From positions 1 through 60,026 of the forward strand of contig JAUSMB010000078.1 of NCBI GenBank assembly GCA_030645365.1: a DNA stretch of 60,026 nucleotides, in the 5' to 3' direction. Shown piece by piece: positions 9,518 to 19,908 of this stretch. The position numbers and the translations under genes are program-made. Below the pieces are notes generated by a model, which was not told the DNA's origin, searched no databases, and saw nothing but the letters and a program-made list of their open reading frames with translations. Numbering within the stretch: position 1 is the first letter of the stretch; every line of letters begins with the position of its first letter. Source of the DNA: Rugosibacter sp. GTDB taxonomy: Bacteria; Pseudomonadota; Gammaproteobacteria; Burkholderiales; Rhodocyclaceae.

Positions 9518-10909
9518 TTATCCCACCTGGCTGATCTGCTCGCGCAGACTATCCAAGACCGCTGGCTCGCCGCGGATGCGGAAAAATGCGCCCTCTTCGT
9601 CGGCACGCTCCCCCAGCACTTCACAACGCGCAAAGACTTCGCCGCGCAGCTGCTGTGCCGACCAGGGCAGGAACAGCTCGGCCTCGATGAGATCGCGCTG
9701 GAAAAACGCGATGATCGCCATGCGCAGCTTGGCGACATCTTCAGGGCGGCGAGCGCTCATCACGATGCAATCCGGGTACTTGGCGCGTAGCGCGGCTTCG
9801 CGTTCCGCTTGCGCTACTGCGTCACCCACATGGTCTATTTTGTTGAAGACGCGGATACGCGGCACGTCTTGCGCCTCGATTTCCTCAAGCACTTTGTCGG
9901 TCACTTCAAGCTGACGTTCAAAGCCTGGGTCACTCGCATCGATGACGTGGAGAAGAAGCGATGCATCCAGCGCCTCATCCAGCGTTGACTTGAACGAGGC
10001 GACCAACCCATGCGGCAGGTTCTTGATGAAGCCGACGGTATCGCTGACTAGCACGCGCGGCACGCTTTCGGGATAGAGCGCACGCACGGTGGTGTCGAGC
10101 GTGGCGAAGAGCTTGTTGGCGACGAGCACTTCGCTGCCGGTGAGCGCGCGCATCAGGGTGGATTTGCCTGCGTTGGTATAGCCGACGAGCGCGACGTTGG
10201 CGCCGCCTTGCCTGTCTTGCCGCCGTGCGCGTTGCGTTTTGCGTTCGACTTCCATCGCGGCAATCTCCAGTTGCAGTTCGGCGATGCGGTCGCGGATTTT
10301 GCGTTTATCCAACTCGGTGTGCGATTCACCCGCACCACGGCCACCCACGCCACTGCGCTGCCGCCCTTGCGGGCCGGCGATCTTGGCCGCTTCGCGCAAG
10401 CGCGGCGCCATGTAGCCGAGGCGGGCAATTTCCACCTGCGCCCGCGCCGCGCGGGAGCGCGCGTTGCGGTGGAATATCTCCAGGATGACCATGGTGCGGT
10501 CCATCACTTGGCAGCCGACCTCCTTTTCGAGATTGCGCGCCTGCGAGGGTGAAATTTCATGATCAACAAAAATGACGTCAATGGGCTCGACGGCAGTCAT
10601 GATGGCAGCGTCGGTGGCAAAGTCGCTGGCACCCCCGTCCTGCGCCTCGCTATGCGTGGACTCGTGGCTTGATTCGAGCTCGTTGTTAACAAAGCGGCGT
10701 ATCTCCTGTCGCTTGCCAACCCCCAGATAGGCCGTCGTGTCGAAGCCGGAGCGCTTCTGCGTAAATGTGCGGGTAACGGTAAACCCGAGTGTCTTGGCGA
10801 GCTCGCGCAGCTCGGTCAGCGATGCTTCAAACTCAACATCGCTCACGCTAGGCAACTGCACGGCTGCCACAATGGCGTATTGGGGCTTCTCTTTAACTTC
10901 TGTTTGCAT
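9518..10909 (-). CDS. hflX: HflX-family GTPase
   Basis: This 463-residue protein belongs to the HflX family of ribosome-associated GTPases, which split stalled ribosomes after stress. The N-terminal half has the HflX nucleotide-binding subdomain, with SGFDTTAYLGVGKRQEI, DVIFVDHEISPSQARNLE and VMDRTMVILEIFHRNARSR. A linker GPQGRQRSGVGGRGAGE and a helix follow. The G domain shows ALVGYTNAGKSTLMRAL, LFATLDTT, VSDTVGFIKNLPH and FNKID. The ATG at 10909 is preferred over a TTG eight codons upstream. There is no hfq, hflK or hflC next to it, the usual hflX context, so it may be a second, stand-alone paralogue. That can only be judged with the rest of the genome. Confidence 0.9.
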   Translation of the reverse strand: MQTEVKEKPQYAIVAAVQLPSVSDVEFEASLTELRELAKTLGFTVTRTFTQKRSGFDTTAYLGVGKRQEIRRFVNNELESSHESTHSEAQDGGASDFATDAAIMTAVEPIDVIFVDHEISPSQARNLEKEVGCQVMDRTMVILEIFHRNARSRAARAQVEIARLGYMAPRLREAAKIAGPQGRQRSGVGGRGAGESHTELDKRKIRDRIAELQLEIAAMEVERKTQRARRQDRQGGANVALVGYTNAGKSTLMRALTGSEVLVANKLFATLDTTVRALYPESVPRVLVSDTVGFIKNLPHGLVASFKSTLDEALDASLLLHVIDASDPGFERQLEVTDKVLEEIEAQDVPRIRVFNKIDHVGDAVAQAEREAALRAKYPDCIVMSARRPEDVAKLRMAIIAFFQRDLIEAELFLPWSAQQLRGEVFARCEVLGERADEEGAFFRIRGEPAVLDSLREQISQVG

Positions 10910-10992
10910 TCGGCGATGGTTTCTCTTGAACAAATGAAAACGGATAGTACCCGTTATGGCGTATTCATCCGCATGCAGCCACTAAACCATGA

Positions 10993-12768
10993 CTAAGCCA
11001 TCGCGTGGAATTGCAGCGCAGCCAGATGTGCGTAAAGCCCACCCTTCGCCACTAAATCCGCATGGGTGCCGGTTTCGACAATCCGCCCTTCTTCCATAAC
11101 GAGGATGCGGTCAGCGCGTTGCACCGTGGCGAGGCGATGGGCGATGATCAGCGTGGTGCGGCCTTGCATGGCGGCTTCCAACGCGCCCTGTACCAACCGT
11201 TCCGATTCAGCATCCAGCGCACTGGTGGCCTCATCCAGCAGCAGCAGCGGCGGGTTTTTCAGCATGGCGCGAGCGATGGCAATACGCTGGCGCTGCCCGC
11301 CGGAAAGACGCACGCCACGTTCGCCGAGAAAGCTCTGATAACCCTCAGGCAGTTTCTCGATGAACTCGTGTGCCGCCGCCAGGCGCGCAGCGGCAATCAC
11401 TTCCGCATCGCTGGCGCTGGGCTGGCCATATCGAATGTTTTCCAACGCATTGGCAGAAAAGGTCACGCTGTCCTGCGGCACGATGCCGATGGCATTGCGC
11501 AGATCAGTCAGCGCAAGCTCGCGGATATCGACGCCATCAAGGGTGATGCGTCCCCGCTGCGGGTCATAGAAGCGCAGCAGTAACTGAAACAATGTCGTTT
11601 TTCCAGCACCAGAAGGGCCGACGACGGCGATAGTCTCACCGGGCCGGATAGCAATCGAGACATGATCCAGCGCCCGGGTCAGCGGGCGAGATGGATAGTG
11701 GAAAGTCACTTCTTCCAGAATAAGTGAGGCGCCCTGGCCCGTTTGTGGTGGCAACCTGCGGGGAATCTCTGGCGATTGAATTAATGATTCGGCAGAAAAC
11801 AATTCAAGCAGACGTTCGGCAGCACCGGCCGCGCGCTGCACATCGCCCAGCACCTCTGCCAGGGCACCAATGGCGCCGGCAACCAGCGCCGAATAAAGAA
11901 CGAACTGGCCCAAATCACCGCCCGTCATGCGTCTCTCGATCACCGCATGCGCACCCAGCCACAGCACAAAGACGATGGCGCCGAACACTAGCAGGATGGC
12001 AACGACAGTCAGCAGCGAGCGGGCTTGAATGCGGCGGATGGCGGTATCAAAAGCCGTGTTCACCGAAACGCCGAAACGCGCGCTCTCCCGCGCTTCTTGC
12101 GTGAAAGCTTGCACCGTGGGCATGGCGTTGAGTACTTCGCCAGCCAGAGCGGAAGCATCGGCGACACGGTCTTGTGAGTCACGCGATAACTTGCGCACGC
12201 GGCGGCCGAAGAAAACGATAGGCAACACTACTGCGACCAGCATGACAATGATGATAATTGACAGCTTGAAGCTGGTGACCATCATCATGGCCAGACCGCC
12301 AATGAACAGCAATAAATTGCGCAACCCCATAGAGATGCTGGTGCCGACGACGGTCTGAATCAGCGTTGTGTCAGCGGTCAGTCGCGAGAGAACCTCGCCT
12401 GTCCGAGTCGTCTCGAAAAACTGCGGACTTTGCGCAAGCACATGGCCATACACCGCAGCACGAATGTCGGCCGTAACTCGCTCGCCAAGCCAGGAAACCG
12501 CATAAAAGCGTGCCGCCGTAGCCACAGCCATCACACAGGCAACCCCGAACAGGGCGAGAAAATACAAGTCGATGTGAGCGCGGCTTTGGTTACCCGAAGC
12601 ACCGAAACCGAGATCGATCATCTGCTTGAAGGCGTAGGGAATTGCCAGCGTCGCGCTAGCTGCCACCACGAGCGCAATGGCAGCTAATACAAAACGCATG
12701 CGATAAGGTGCCAGAAAGGGCAACAAGCCCTTGAGCATGGTCAAGCGGGGTTTGGGTGTTGGTAGCAT
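10993..12768 (-). CDS. ABC exporter, fused membrane and ATPase domains
   Basis: This 591-residue half-transporter of the MsbA/ABCB type has six predicted membrane helices in about residues 18-310 and an ATPase domain from about 345. The ATPase shows Walker A GPSGAGKTT, Q-loop VPQDSVTFSANALENIRYG, signature LSGGQRQRIAIARAML, Walker B LLLLDEATSALD and switch histidine IIAHRLATV. It would work as a homodimer in the inner membrane. The neighbours (hflX upstream in the window, the Phn-type importer divergent) do not point to a substrate. Lipid or drug export are the family options. I would not call it msbA because lpxK and kdsB are not adjacent. Confidence 0.9.
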   Translation of the reverse strand: MLPTPKPRLTMLKGLLPFLAPYRMRFVLAAIALVVAASATLAIPYAFKQMIDLGFGASGNQSRAHIDLYFLALFGVACVMAVATAARFYAVSWLGERVTADIRAAVYGHVLAQSPQFFETTRTGEVLSRLTADTTLIQTVVGTSISMGLRNLLLFIGGLAMMMVTSFKLSIIIIVMLVAVVLPIVFFGRRVRKLSRDSQDRVADASALAGEVLNAMPTVQAFTQEARESARFGVSVNTAFDTAIRRIQARSLLTVVAILLVFGAIVFVLWLGAHAVIERRMTGGDLGQFVLYSALVAGAIGALAEVLGDVQRAAGAAERLLELFSAESLIQSPEIPRRLPPQTGQGASLILEEVTFHYPSRPLTRALDHVSIAIRPGETIAVVGPSGAGKTTLFQLLLRFYDPQRGRITLDGVDIRELALTDLRNAIGIVPQDSVTFSANALENIRYGQPSASDAEVIAAARLAAAHEFIEKLPEGYQSFLGERGVRLSGGQRQRIAIARAMLKNPPLLLLDEATSALDAESERLVQGALEAAMQGRTTLIIAHRLATVQRADRILVMEEGRIVETGTHADLVAKGGLYAHLAALQFHAMA

Positions 12769-13276
12769 GATGATTTTTTAATTTTTTACTGACAAATACG
12801 GCGATAGATCGACGATCCAACCCCAGGAAGCTTATCCGAAAAGAACAGCATTTCAATAAATTCTCATACCCATCACGGTTGGCCGAGAGCAAATATCCTG
12901 AAATCAGGCGAGCGCCCCGTGCTGTTGAAAATGGGATGCGTCATCGCGTTTTCCAGCACCTCTTCTGTTAAGCTCCTCTTCGCTGTCGTATTCATTGACT
13001 GCTGGCTCGCCGTAACGCCTTTTCATTTGATTTGTTAAGTGAATTGGGTCAGACGGCCCGCGTGTGGCTGGCATAAACCGGATGCGATGGAATGTACCGT
13101 ATCAACGCGCTGCCAGTGTGCAGGTCAGCAGATCCTATGAGGTGCGAAGCTTGACTACCGTGTTCTCACCCGTCGAGCGGTCGAAACTTTTTCCACGCTA
13201 AACACGGCGTGGCATATGGTTATATCTGTCTTTTCTCGCATAGTCTGTCTGCGCCCAATTTTTATAAAGGGCCACC
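12769..13276. other. 508-base divergent intergenic region
   Basis: This stretch separates the ABC exporter (minus) and the PhnD-type gene (plus) and must hold promoters for both. I find no convincing reading frame, tRNA, repeat copy or strong hairpin in it. AAAGGG at 13267-13272 is the Shine-Dalgarno site for the ATG at 13277. Confidence 0.5.
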
Positions 13277-14155
13277 ATGACTTATCTTGCGTCTGCAAAA
13301 AATATCCCCTCACTCTTGGCCACTGTGCTCGCCTCAATAGTACTGTTGTCAGCCAACCTATCCTTGGCGCAACCGGTTTTGCGCGTTTCCGCCATCCCCG
13401 ATGAATCACCAACGGAATTACAACGGAAGTTCAAGCCCCTGGGCGAGTATCTGGAAAAGAAACTTGGCATGAAAGTGGCGTTTACTCCCGTCACGGATTA
13501 CGCAGCATCGGTTGAAGGTCTGGTCAACAACAAACTGGATCTAGTCTGGTTTGGTGGCTTCACTTTTGTGCAAGCCAAGATCCGCAGCAGCAATCAGGTG
13601 ATCCCTCTGGTACAGCGTGAGGAAGATGAAAAATTCAAGTCTGTTTTTATCACCACGCGCCGTGACATCACGAAGCTGCAAGACCTCAAGGGGAAAACAT
13701 TCGCTTTTGGCGCGGAATCTTCCACCTCCGGTCATTTGATGCCTCGTTCTTTTTTGCTGGCAGCCCATATCAACCCGGAAACTGACATGAAACGCATTGC
13801 TTTTTCCGGCGCACATGATGCAACAGTCGCGGCAGTAGCAGGTGGCAAGGTGGACGCGGGCGCACTGAACAGCTCCGTATGGGAAAAACTGTTGTCACAA
13901 GGCAAGGTGGATGCCAATGTCGTGCATGTGTTCTACACCACCCCAGGCTATTACGACTACAACTGGACAGTGCGCGCTGACATGCCCCCGATATTGCGCG
14001 AGAAGTTGGCGAACGCCTTCCTTGCGCTGGACAAGAACGATCCACACGATAAGGAGATTCTCGATCTGCAACGTGCCACACGCTTCATTCCGACCAAGGC
14101 AGAAAATTACAGCACGATAGAAGCTGCAGCACGCAGCGCAGGCCTGCTCAAGTAA
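13277..14155 (+). CDS. PhnD-type ABC substrate-binding protein (phosphonate or selenate)
   Basis: This 292-residue periplasmic binding protein has a signal peptide of about 34 residues ending LSLAQP. The mature part begins LRVSAIPDESPTELQRKF, then GEYLEKKLGMKVAFTPVTDY, DLVWFGGFTFVQAK and FAFGAESSTSGHLMP, the last matching the phosphonate-binding pocket of the PhnD family. From memory the PDESPTELQRKF and VTDYAASVE wording is typical of the PhnD-like subfamily annotated as putative selenate-binding rather than of E. coli PhnD. It is followed by an ATPase and two permeases in one operon. No C-P lyase, phosphonatase or selD gene is nearby, so the ligand is open between phosphonate, phosphite and selenium oxyanion. 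Confidence 0.85.
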   Translation: MTYLASAKNIPSLLATVLASIVLLSANLSLAQPVLRVSAIPDESPTELQRKFKPLGEYLEKKLGMKVAFTPVTDYAASVEGLVNNKLDLVWFGGFTFVQAKIRSSNQVIPLVQREEDEKFKSVFITTRRDITKLQDLKGKTFAFGAESSTSGHLMPRSFLLAAHINPETDMKRIAFSGAHDATVAAVAGGKVDAGALNSSVWEKLLSQGKVDANVVHVFYTTPGYYDYNWTVRADMPPILREKLANAFLALDKNDPHDKEILDLQRATRFIPTKAENYSTIEAAARSAGLLK

Positions 14156-14157
14156 AC

Positions 14158-14979
14158 ATGTCGTTCGTATTAAACGGCCTCAGCGTGCGCCATGCTTCAG
14201 TCGTGCGCAACAAGTCATTGGCCTTGATCGATATCAATTTGTCGATCAAGCAAGGCGAGCAGATCGCTTTGATCGGGCCATCCGGCGCGGGAAAAACAAC
14301 TTTATTGCACGCCTTGGCCTGCGCCCATCAGCCTGAACCTGGTGGCAAATTCTCCGTTTTTGGTTTGCAGCCATGGGCGATGCAGCCTGCCGCGCGTCAT
14401 GCACTTCGCGGACGTTTGTTTCTTGCGCCGCAGACGCCACCACTGCCACCACGCCAGCGGGTGGTGACAGCCGTTCTGGCCGGATGCCTACCGCAGTGGG
14501 GTTTCTGGCATGCAATCATCTCGCTGATCAAACCCAGGGAACCCGAGGTTGCTTATGCTGCGCTGGCACGGTTTAACCTTCAGGACAAATTATATGCGCG
14601 GGTGGATCGACTGTCAGGTGGCGAGCGTCAGCGCTGCGGGATGGCGCGCTTGCTGGTATCCCAAGCCGATGCCTTGCTGGTGGATGAGCCACTCTCTGCG
14701 CTTGACCCCACGTTAGCGCGACAAACGCTGGCCGTCGTGCAACTGGAAGCGGCTAGCCGCAACGCCACACTGGTTTGCAGTCTGCATCAAGTCGAGCTGG
14801 CGCTCAGTCATTTTCCGCGCATCGTTGGTCTCTCCGATGGACGAATCGTCTTTGACGCCCCGCGCAATGAGGTGACTGAAACGATGCTCGCCGCGCTTTA
14901 CCGGAACACTCCCCCGACCCAACATCCCGAATCCATTAAACCAGAAGATACCTGTTGGTCTGGCCCCTCACCCTGTTGA
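14158..14979 (+). CDS. phnC: PhnC-type ABC importer ATPase
   Basis: This 273-residue ATPase subunit starts 2 bases after the binding-protein stop. Walker A is GPSGAGKTTLLHAL near residue 39, the signature is LSGGERQRCGMARLL near 156, and Walker B is ALLVDEPLSALDP near 175, followed by the switch histidine in CSLHQVELAL. The family match is to the PhnC/SsuB-like importers. It energises transport through the two permeases downstream. The gene symbol denotes family membership only; as for the binding protein, selenate or phosphite are possible substrates. Confidence 0.85.
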   Translation: MSFVLNGLSVRHASVVRNKSLALIDINLSIKQGEQIALIGPSGAGKTTLLHALACAHQPEPGGKFSVFGLQPWAMQPAARHALRGRLFLAPQTPPLPPRQRVVTAVLAGCLPQWGFWHAIISLIKPREPEVAYAALARFNLQDKLYARVDRLSGGERQRCGMARLLVSQADALLVDEPLSALDPTLARQTLAVVQLEAASRNATLVCSLHQVELALSHFPRIVGLSDGRIVFDAPRNEVTETMLAALYRNTPPTQHPESIKPEDTCWSGPSPC

Positions 14980-14985
14980 TATGCA

Positions 14986-15828
14986 ATGAGCATAGTCGTT
15001 AACACTGCGGTTTCACGCCATCCCGATCCCGCCTGGCGAGGTCGTATCACCACATCGCTTATTGCTTTGATCGTGTTGTGGCCGCTGCTGATTGCGAGTG
15101 AGTTCAAGCCGTGGATATTGCTCGATGCACAAAGCCTGGGCGCGACCAGACACTTTCTTTCCAGTTTTTTTCCACCGGCACATTCCAAAGATTTTTTAAT
15201 GCTGCTTATGCAAGACGCTTGGCAAACCATCGCTATCGCCACCGCAGGACTGACCCTGGCACTGCTGAGTGCGATTCCACTCACCCTGCTGGCGACAGAA
15301 TCATTGTCGATCTCACGTTTGGAATCCGGCCGGATGCGTTTGGCGAGCTCCGTAGTCAGGCAAGTGGTTCGCTGGTTGCTGGTGTTGTTGCGCAGCGTGC
15401 CAGAGCTGGTTTGGGCATTGCTCCTGGTGCGCATCCTCGGCCTGGGGCCGACGGCCGGTGTATTGGCTATTGCCCTCACATACAGTGGGATGCTCGGCAA
15501 AGTTTACGCAGAGATTCTTGAATCTTCGGAAGCGCATGCGACCCAGTCACTGTTGAAAAATGGTAGCGGCCGACTGGCCGCCTTGTTTTATGGCGCCTTG
15601 CCCGCATCGGCTTCCGAATTGGTCTCATATACCACCTTTCGCTGGGAGTGCGCGATCCGCGGCTCAGTGGTCATGGGCTTTGTTGGGGCAGGCGGCATCG
15701 GCCAGCGCATGGACGAATCGATGAAAATGCTGGCGGGCGACGAAGTGTCCACCATGCTGATCGTTTTTGTGCTGCTGGTGGCTTGCGCTGATTTAGTCAG
15801 CACTTTTTTGCGCAAGCGTCTGGGCTGA
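14986..15828 (+). CDS. phnE: PhnE-type ABC permease 1
   Basis: This 280-residue inner-membrane permease has about five to six hydrophobic segments, the first near residues 20-40. The EAA-like cytoplasmic loop that contacts the ATPase is ALPASASELVSYTTFRWECA (about 204-223), followed by GFVGAGGIGQRM. It lies 6 bases after the ATPase gene and 1 base before a second permease, so the two would form a heterodimeric channel. The residue pattern RSVPELVWALLLV in the central helices recurs in the neighbour as RSIPELIWALILL. Confidence 0.85.
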   Translation: MSIVVNTAVSRHPDPAWRGRITTSLIALIVLWPLLIASEFKPWILLDAQSLGATRHFLSSFFPPAHSKDFLMLLMQDAWQTIAIATAGLTLALLSAIPLTLLATESLSISRLESGRMRLASSVVRQVVRWLLVLLRSVPELVWALLLVRILGLGPTAGVLAIALTYSGMLGKVYAEILESSEAHATQSLLKNGSGRLAALFYGALPASASELVSYTTFRWECAIRGSVVMGFVGAGGIGQRMDESMKMLAGDEVSTMLIVFVLLVACADLVSTFLRKRLG

Positions 15829-15829
15829 G

Positions 15830-16627
15830 ATGCAACACCGCCCCTCCACTGTGCCATCCCGTATCAAGCCTGCCACCCTGCTGTTTCTGCTTGGTCTTTT
15901 GACATTGATCTGCGCTAGCTTTTACTCACTGGCCCTTCAGTGGAGTGCGCTTTTTACAGCCGATGCAGCGCGCTCAAGCATAGAGTTTTTACGCGGCTTC
16001 GCAGCGCCGGAACTGGCTTGGCCTTTCCTGATAAAAGTGGCACAGGGCACGCTAGAGACGTTGTCTATGTCGGCATTGGGAACCGGCATCGCATCCATAT
16101 GCGGTCTCACACTGGCGCTGCCTGCCAGCGGCAGATTCGGCCCTGCAGCCCGCTTGGCAATGCGCCTGACGCTCAATATCTTACGCTCGATACCGGAGCT
16201 GATCTGGGCGCTCATCTTACTGATTTCCGCCGGACTGGGACCATTTGCAGGCACGCTGGCGCTGGCAGTTCATACTACCGGCGTGCTTGGCCGCCTATTC
16301 GCCGACGCCCTTGAAAACATGCCGCCCGCGCCTGAAGTTATCTTGCGTATTAATGGTGCGAAACCGATGGCTGCCTTCTTTTACGCAGCCTTACCGCAAA
16401 TTCTGCCGCAGCTGATGTCCTACACCCTGTATCGCTGGGAGAACAACATACGTGCCGCAGCCATCCTGGGGATCATCGGTGCCGGTGGCTTGGGACAGAT
16501 GCTGAAATACCATCTTTCCTTGTTTCAAATGCAGCAAGCTGCCAGCGTCATCATCGCGATGCTGGTGTTGATTAGCCTCGTCGATGGGATAAGTTTCTGG
16601 CTGCGCCGCAGGCTGACCAGCCAATAG
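15830..16627 (+). CDS. phnE: PhnE-type ABC permease 2
   Basis: This 265-residue permease is homologous to the one immediately upstream. It has an N-terminal hydrophobic segment at about 15-35, the shared RSIPELIWALILL, the cytoplasmic loop ALPQILPQLMSYTLYRWENN, and GIIGAGGLGQML. Tandem PhnE genes occur in several phosphonate and selenate-type operons. The ATG at 15830 is 1 base after the previous stop, so the operon ends with two coupled permeases. It converges on glmS with only 14 bases between the stop codons. Confidence 0.85.
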   Translation: MQHRPSTVPSRIKPATLLFLLGLLTLICASFYSLALQWSALFTADAARSSIEFLRGFAAPELAWPFLIKVAQGTLETLSMSALGTGIASICGLTLALPASGRFGPAARLAMRLTLNILRSIPELIWALILLISAGLGPFAGTLALAVHTTGVLGRLFADALENMPPAPEVILRINGAKPMAAFFYAALPQILPQLMSYTLYRWENNIRAAAILGIIGAGGLGQMLKYHLSLFQMQQAASVIIAMLVLISLVDGISFWLRRRLTSQ

Positions 16628-16641
16628 ACTAACCCGTCGCC

Positions 16642-18459
16642 TTATTCCACCGTCACCGATTTAGCAAGGTTACGCGGCTTGTCGACATCTGTGTTTTTTA
16701 CCAACGCCACGTGATACGACAACAATTGCAGTGGCACGACATGCAGCACCGGACTAAGCAGCCCATAGTGCTCGGGCAAGCGCAGCACATGCACGCCAGG
16801 CTCTTCTTCCACGGCTGAATCCGCATCGGCAAACACATACAGCTCGCCACCGCGCGCGGCGACTTCTTTCAAATTGGATTTCAATTTTTCGAGCAAAGCG
16901 TCATTGGGCGCAATGCTGATCACGGGCATGTCTTTATCCACCAGCGCTAGCGGGCCGTGCTTTAGCTCACCTGCGGGGTAGCCTTCGGCGTGGATATAAG
17001 AGATTTCCTTGAGCTTTAGCGCGCCTTCCAGCGCGATGGGGTAATGCTGGCCACGACCCAGAAACAAGGCATGATGCTTGTTGGCAAATTGAGCGGCCCA
17101 TGCCTTGATGTCGGCTTCGCCTGCCAACACTTTTTGCACTGCCACGGGCAAGTGGCGCAATGCAGTCAGGTGCTGCACTTCGGCCTCCGGCGTCAGTCGA
17201 CCAATCTGTTTGGCTAGCGTGGCGGCGAGCAGAAACAACGCGGCTAACTGCGTGGTAAACGCCTTGGTTGATGCTACGCCGATTTCAGGACCAGCCCGCG
17301 TCAAAAAGCGCAATGCGCACTCGCGCACAATCGCGGATTCGGGCACATTGCAAATCGCGAGCGTGCGCTGCATGCCCTGCGCCTTGGCGTGCCGAACTGA
17401 GGCCAACGTATCGGCTGTTTCGCCTGATTGAGAGATCGCAACGACCAGTTGATCCGGATTCGGGACAGATACTCGATAGCGATATTCGCTGGCAATTTCA
17501 ACGGTGCACGGCACACCTGCCAACTGCTCTATCCAGTACCGTGCCACCAAGCCCGAGTGATAGCTGGTGCCGCACGCCAGAATAAGCACGGATTGAACTC
17601 CAGCCAACAATTCAGGGGCGGCCACGCCAAATAGATTAGGCGTAAAGGTTTGCGCCCCGCTGATCATTTCCAGTGTTGCCGCAAGCGCCTGCGGTTGCTC
17701 GAAAATCTCTTTTTGCATGTAGTGCTGATAGTCGCCCAGCTCAACCGCATCGGCAGACAAGCTGCTTTGCGTCACGGGACGCACTACCGCCGTACCACCA
17801 GCGCCGACTATTTTGAGCGAGCCTTGTTTTAGCTCGGCGCAATCGCCATCCTCAAGATAAATAATCTGCCGCGTGACTTGCAATAACGCGGCCGCATCGG
17901 ATGCCGCGTAGTAACCGTCCTCACCCACGCCAAGCAATAACGGGGCGCCGTGTCGCGCAACAATAATGCGCTCATCGCCCTCCCTAAGCACCGCAATAGC
18001 ATAAGCCCCTGTCAGGCGCGTCGTCGCCAGTTGAACCGCTGCAAACAAGTCTGGCGCGGTTTTCCATATCTGCTGAATCAGGTGAGCAATCACTTCGGTA
18101 TCCGTATCCGAGGTAAATACGTAGCCGTCTGCCATGAGTGCTGCGCGCAGCTCGGCATAATTTTCGATGATGCCGTTATGTACCACCGCCAAATCAGCCG
18201 ACACATGCGGATGCGCGTTGCGTTCACTGGGTACGCCATGCGTGGCCCATCGCGTATGCGCAATACCCAGATGCGCCGTCTGATCTGCTGCCTGAGTCGC
18301 TAGCTCGGCCACCCTCCCCACACTGCGCAGACGCGTGAGCTTAGGATTTAGCAGTGCCAAACCGGCTGAGTCATAGCCGCGATATTCCAGACGCAGCAAG
18401 CCCTCAATCAGAACAGGTACAACGTTGCGCACAGCAACGGCAGCGACAATGCCACACAT
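16642..18459 (-). CDS. glmS: Glucosamine-6-phosphate synthase (isomerising)
   Basis: This 605-residue enzyme makes glucosamine-6-phosphate from fructose-6-phosphate and glutamine, the first step to UDP-GlcNAc. The type 2 amidotransferase domain begins MCGIVAAVA, with the nucleophile cysteine next to Met1, then [14 protein letters not shown] and HTRWATHG. Two sugar-isomerase domains follow, with [47 protein letters not shown] and [27 protein letters not shown]. The protein ends KSVTVE, as the family does. It lies 2 bases after glmU, an operon common in Proteobacteria. Around residues 215-223 the sequence [10 protein letters not shown] coincides with a dispersed-motif copy, in a stretch between domains that is variable in the family. 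Confidence 0.96.
   Translation of the reverse strand: MCGIVAAVAVRNVVPVLIEGLLRLEYRGYDSAGLALLNPKLTRLRSVGRVAELATQAADQTAHLGIAHTRWATHGVPSERNAHPHVSADLAVVHNGIIENYAELRAALMADGYVFTSDTDTEVIAHLIQQIWKTAPDLFAAVQLATTRLTGAYAIAVLREGDERIIVARHGAPLLLGVGEDGYYAASDAAALLQVTRQIIYLEDGDCAELKQGSLKIVGAGGTAVVRPVTQSSLSADAVELGDYQHYMQKEIFEQPQALAATLEMISGAQTFTPNLFGVAAPELLAGVQSVLILACGTSYHSGLVARYWIEQLAGVPCTVEIASEYRYRVSVPNPDQLVVAISQSGETADTLASVRHAKAQGMQRTLAICNVPESAIVRECALRFLTRAGPEIGVASTKAFTTQLAALFLLAATLAKQIGRLTPEAEVQHLTALRHLPVAVQKVLAGEADIKAWAAQFANKHHALFLGRGQHYPIALEGALKLKEISYIHAEGYPAGELKHGPLALVDKDMPVISIAPNDALLEKLKSNLKEVAARGGELYVFADADSAVEEEPGVHVLRLPEHYGLLSPVLHVVPLQLLSYHVALVKNTDVDKPRNLAKSVTVE
17791..17814 (+). repeat. Dispersed 24-bp motif, copy 4 (inside glmS)
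   Basis: CGTACCACCAGCGCCGACTA and then TTTT differ from the consensus at only three positions. On the glmS strand it is read in frame as K-I-V-G-A-G-G-T (about residues 215-222), at the junction between the amidotransferase and isomerase domains. Confidence 0.6.
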
Positions 18460-18461
18460 GG

Positions 18462-19847
18462 TTAATCCTTTTTCTGTTTTACGGGGCGCTTCCAGCCAGC
18501 AATTGATAACTGTTTGGTGCGTGAAATGGTCAGTTGATCCGGTGGTGCATTTTTAGTGAGTGTCGTTCCGGCACCAAGGGTTGCGCCACGACCGACTGTC
18601 ACCGGCGCAACAAGCTGCGTGTCAGAACCAATGAAAACATCGTCTTCGATCACGGTGCGAAATTTATTGGCGCCATCGTAGTTGCATGTGATCGTGCCAG
18701 CGCCAACATTCACCCGCTGGCCTATGGTGGCGTCTCCTAGGTAAGCCAGATGGTTGGCCTTGGAATGGTCTGCAATGGTGCTGTTTTTAACTTCAACAAA
18801 ATTGCCGATATGCACGTCCCGGCCAAGCTCAGTACCCGGCCGCAAGCGCGCGTAGGGGCCGATACGACAACCCGGACCAACATCGGCATCTTCAATATGG
18901 CAAAAGGGCGCAATGACTGTGCCCTCGAAGATATGGCAATTTTTCAACACGCAGTTTGCACCGATGCGTACGTTATCTGCCAGCGTTACCTGCCCTTCGA
19001 ATACGTTGTTCACATCAATGAACACATCGCGACCGCAGGTGAGTTCGCCGCGCACATCAATCCGCGCCGGATCAGCCAGACTCACGCCAAAGTCCAGCAA
19101 GCGATTCGCCACCGTGCGTTGATAAACACGCTCCAGGGTCGCCAGTTGCACTTGGCTATTCACACCATCCACCTCCCACAAATGCTCGGGATGCGCGGTG
19201 ACAATCGGCAAGCCCTCCTGGACAGCCATGGCGACAATATCGGTGAGATAGTACTCACCTTGCGCATTTCGATTTCCCAATGTGGGTAGCCAGCGCGTCA
19301 ATGCGGCAGTCGGCGCGACCAAAATTCCGGTATTAATTTCTTTTATCTGACGCTGGGCTTCCGTGGCATCTTTTTCTTCAACAATGCACGTCACTTTCCC
19401 TGCCTCACGCACGATGCGACCATAGCCCTTGGGGTTATCTAAATTCGCGGTGAGCAGGGTTAGCCCACCTTGTTCGGCTACATTCAACAAACGTTGCAGC
19501 GTCGCTGCTTGAATCAGCGGAACATCGCCATATAAGACCAGCGTGATTGATGAATTGACTGACTGCAGCATAGCCTGCAATACCGCATGACCAGTGCCCA
19601 GCTGTGGCGACTGTATCGCCCAGCTTAGATCGGGCGCCTGCAGCGCAGTTTGAACTTGATCGCCACCATGCCCATACACCACGCAAATACGCTCAGCAGC
19701 TAAAGTGCGTGCTGTATCGAGCACATGTCCCAACAAGGGCTTTCCGGCCAGCAGGTGTAACACTTTGGGCAGCGCAGAATTCATGCGCCTACCTTGGCCT
19801 GCCGCAAGAATAACGACATCAAGTTTCATGCTACTGGTCCCTGACAC
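18462..19847 (-). CDS. glmU: Bifunctional GlmU (acetyltransferase and uridylyltransferase)
   Basis: This 461-residue enzyme converts glucosamine-1-phosphate to UDP-GlcNAc. The N-terminal pyrophosphorylase domain shows [18 protein letters not shown] and LYGDVPLI. From about residue 255 a left-handed beta-helix of hexapeptide repeats forms the acetyltransferase, with [40 protein letters not shown] and [16 protein letters not shown]. It is the first gene of a two-gene unit with glmS, so both ends of the pathway are co-expressed. There is a gap of 61 bases from the gltD stop. Length and motifs are entirely typical. Confidence 0.96.
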   Translation of the reverse strand: MSGTSSMKLDVVILAAGQGRRMNSALPKVLHLLAGKPLLGHVLDTARTLAAERICVVYGHGGDQVQTALQAPDLSWAIQSPQLGTGHAVLQAMLQSVNSSITLVLYGDVPLIQAATLQRLLNVAEQGGLTLLTANLDNPKGYGRIVREAGKVTCIVEEKDATEAQRQIKEINTGILVAPTAALTRWLPTLGNRNAQGEYYLTDIVAMAVQEGLPIVTAHPEHLWEVDGVNSQVQLATLERVYQRTVANRLLDFGVSLADPARIDVRGELTCGRDVFIDVNNVFEGQVTLADNVRIGANCVLKNCHIFEGTVIAPFCHIEDADVGPGCRIGPYARLRPGTELGRDVHIGNFVEVKNSTIADHSKANHLAYLGDATIGQRVNVGAGTITCNYDGANKFRTVIEDDVFIGSDTQLVAPVTVGRGATLGAGTTLTKNAPPDQLTISRTKQLSIAGWKRPVKQKKD

Positions 19848-19908
19848 AATGAGTTTAAAGGGCTTACTGTTGCAGTGAATGTAACGCGGCAGTATTACCG
19901 TGGCATGT

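Noticed and set aside
11881..11905. AACCAGCGCCGAATAAAG inside the ABC exporter gene
   Set aside because: Only ten bases match and the T-run is missing; it encodes an ordinary membrane helix.
18640..18700. GTGCCAGCGCCAACATTCAC inside glmU looks like the dispersed motif
   Set aside because: It encodes the strictly conserved [13 protein letters not shown] of GlmU, so the similarity comes from native coding of V-G-A-G-T.
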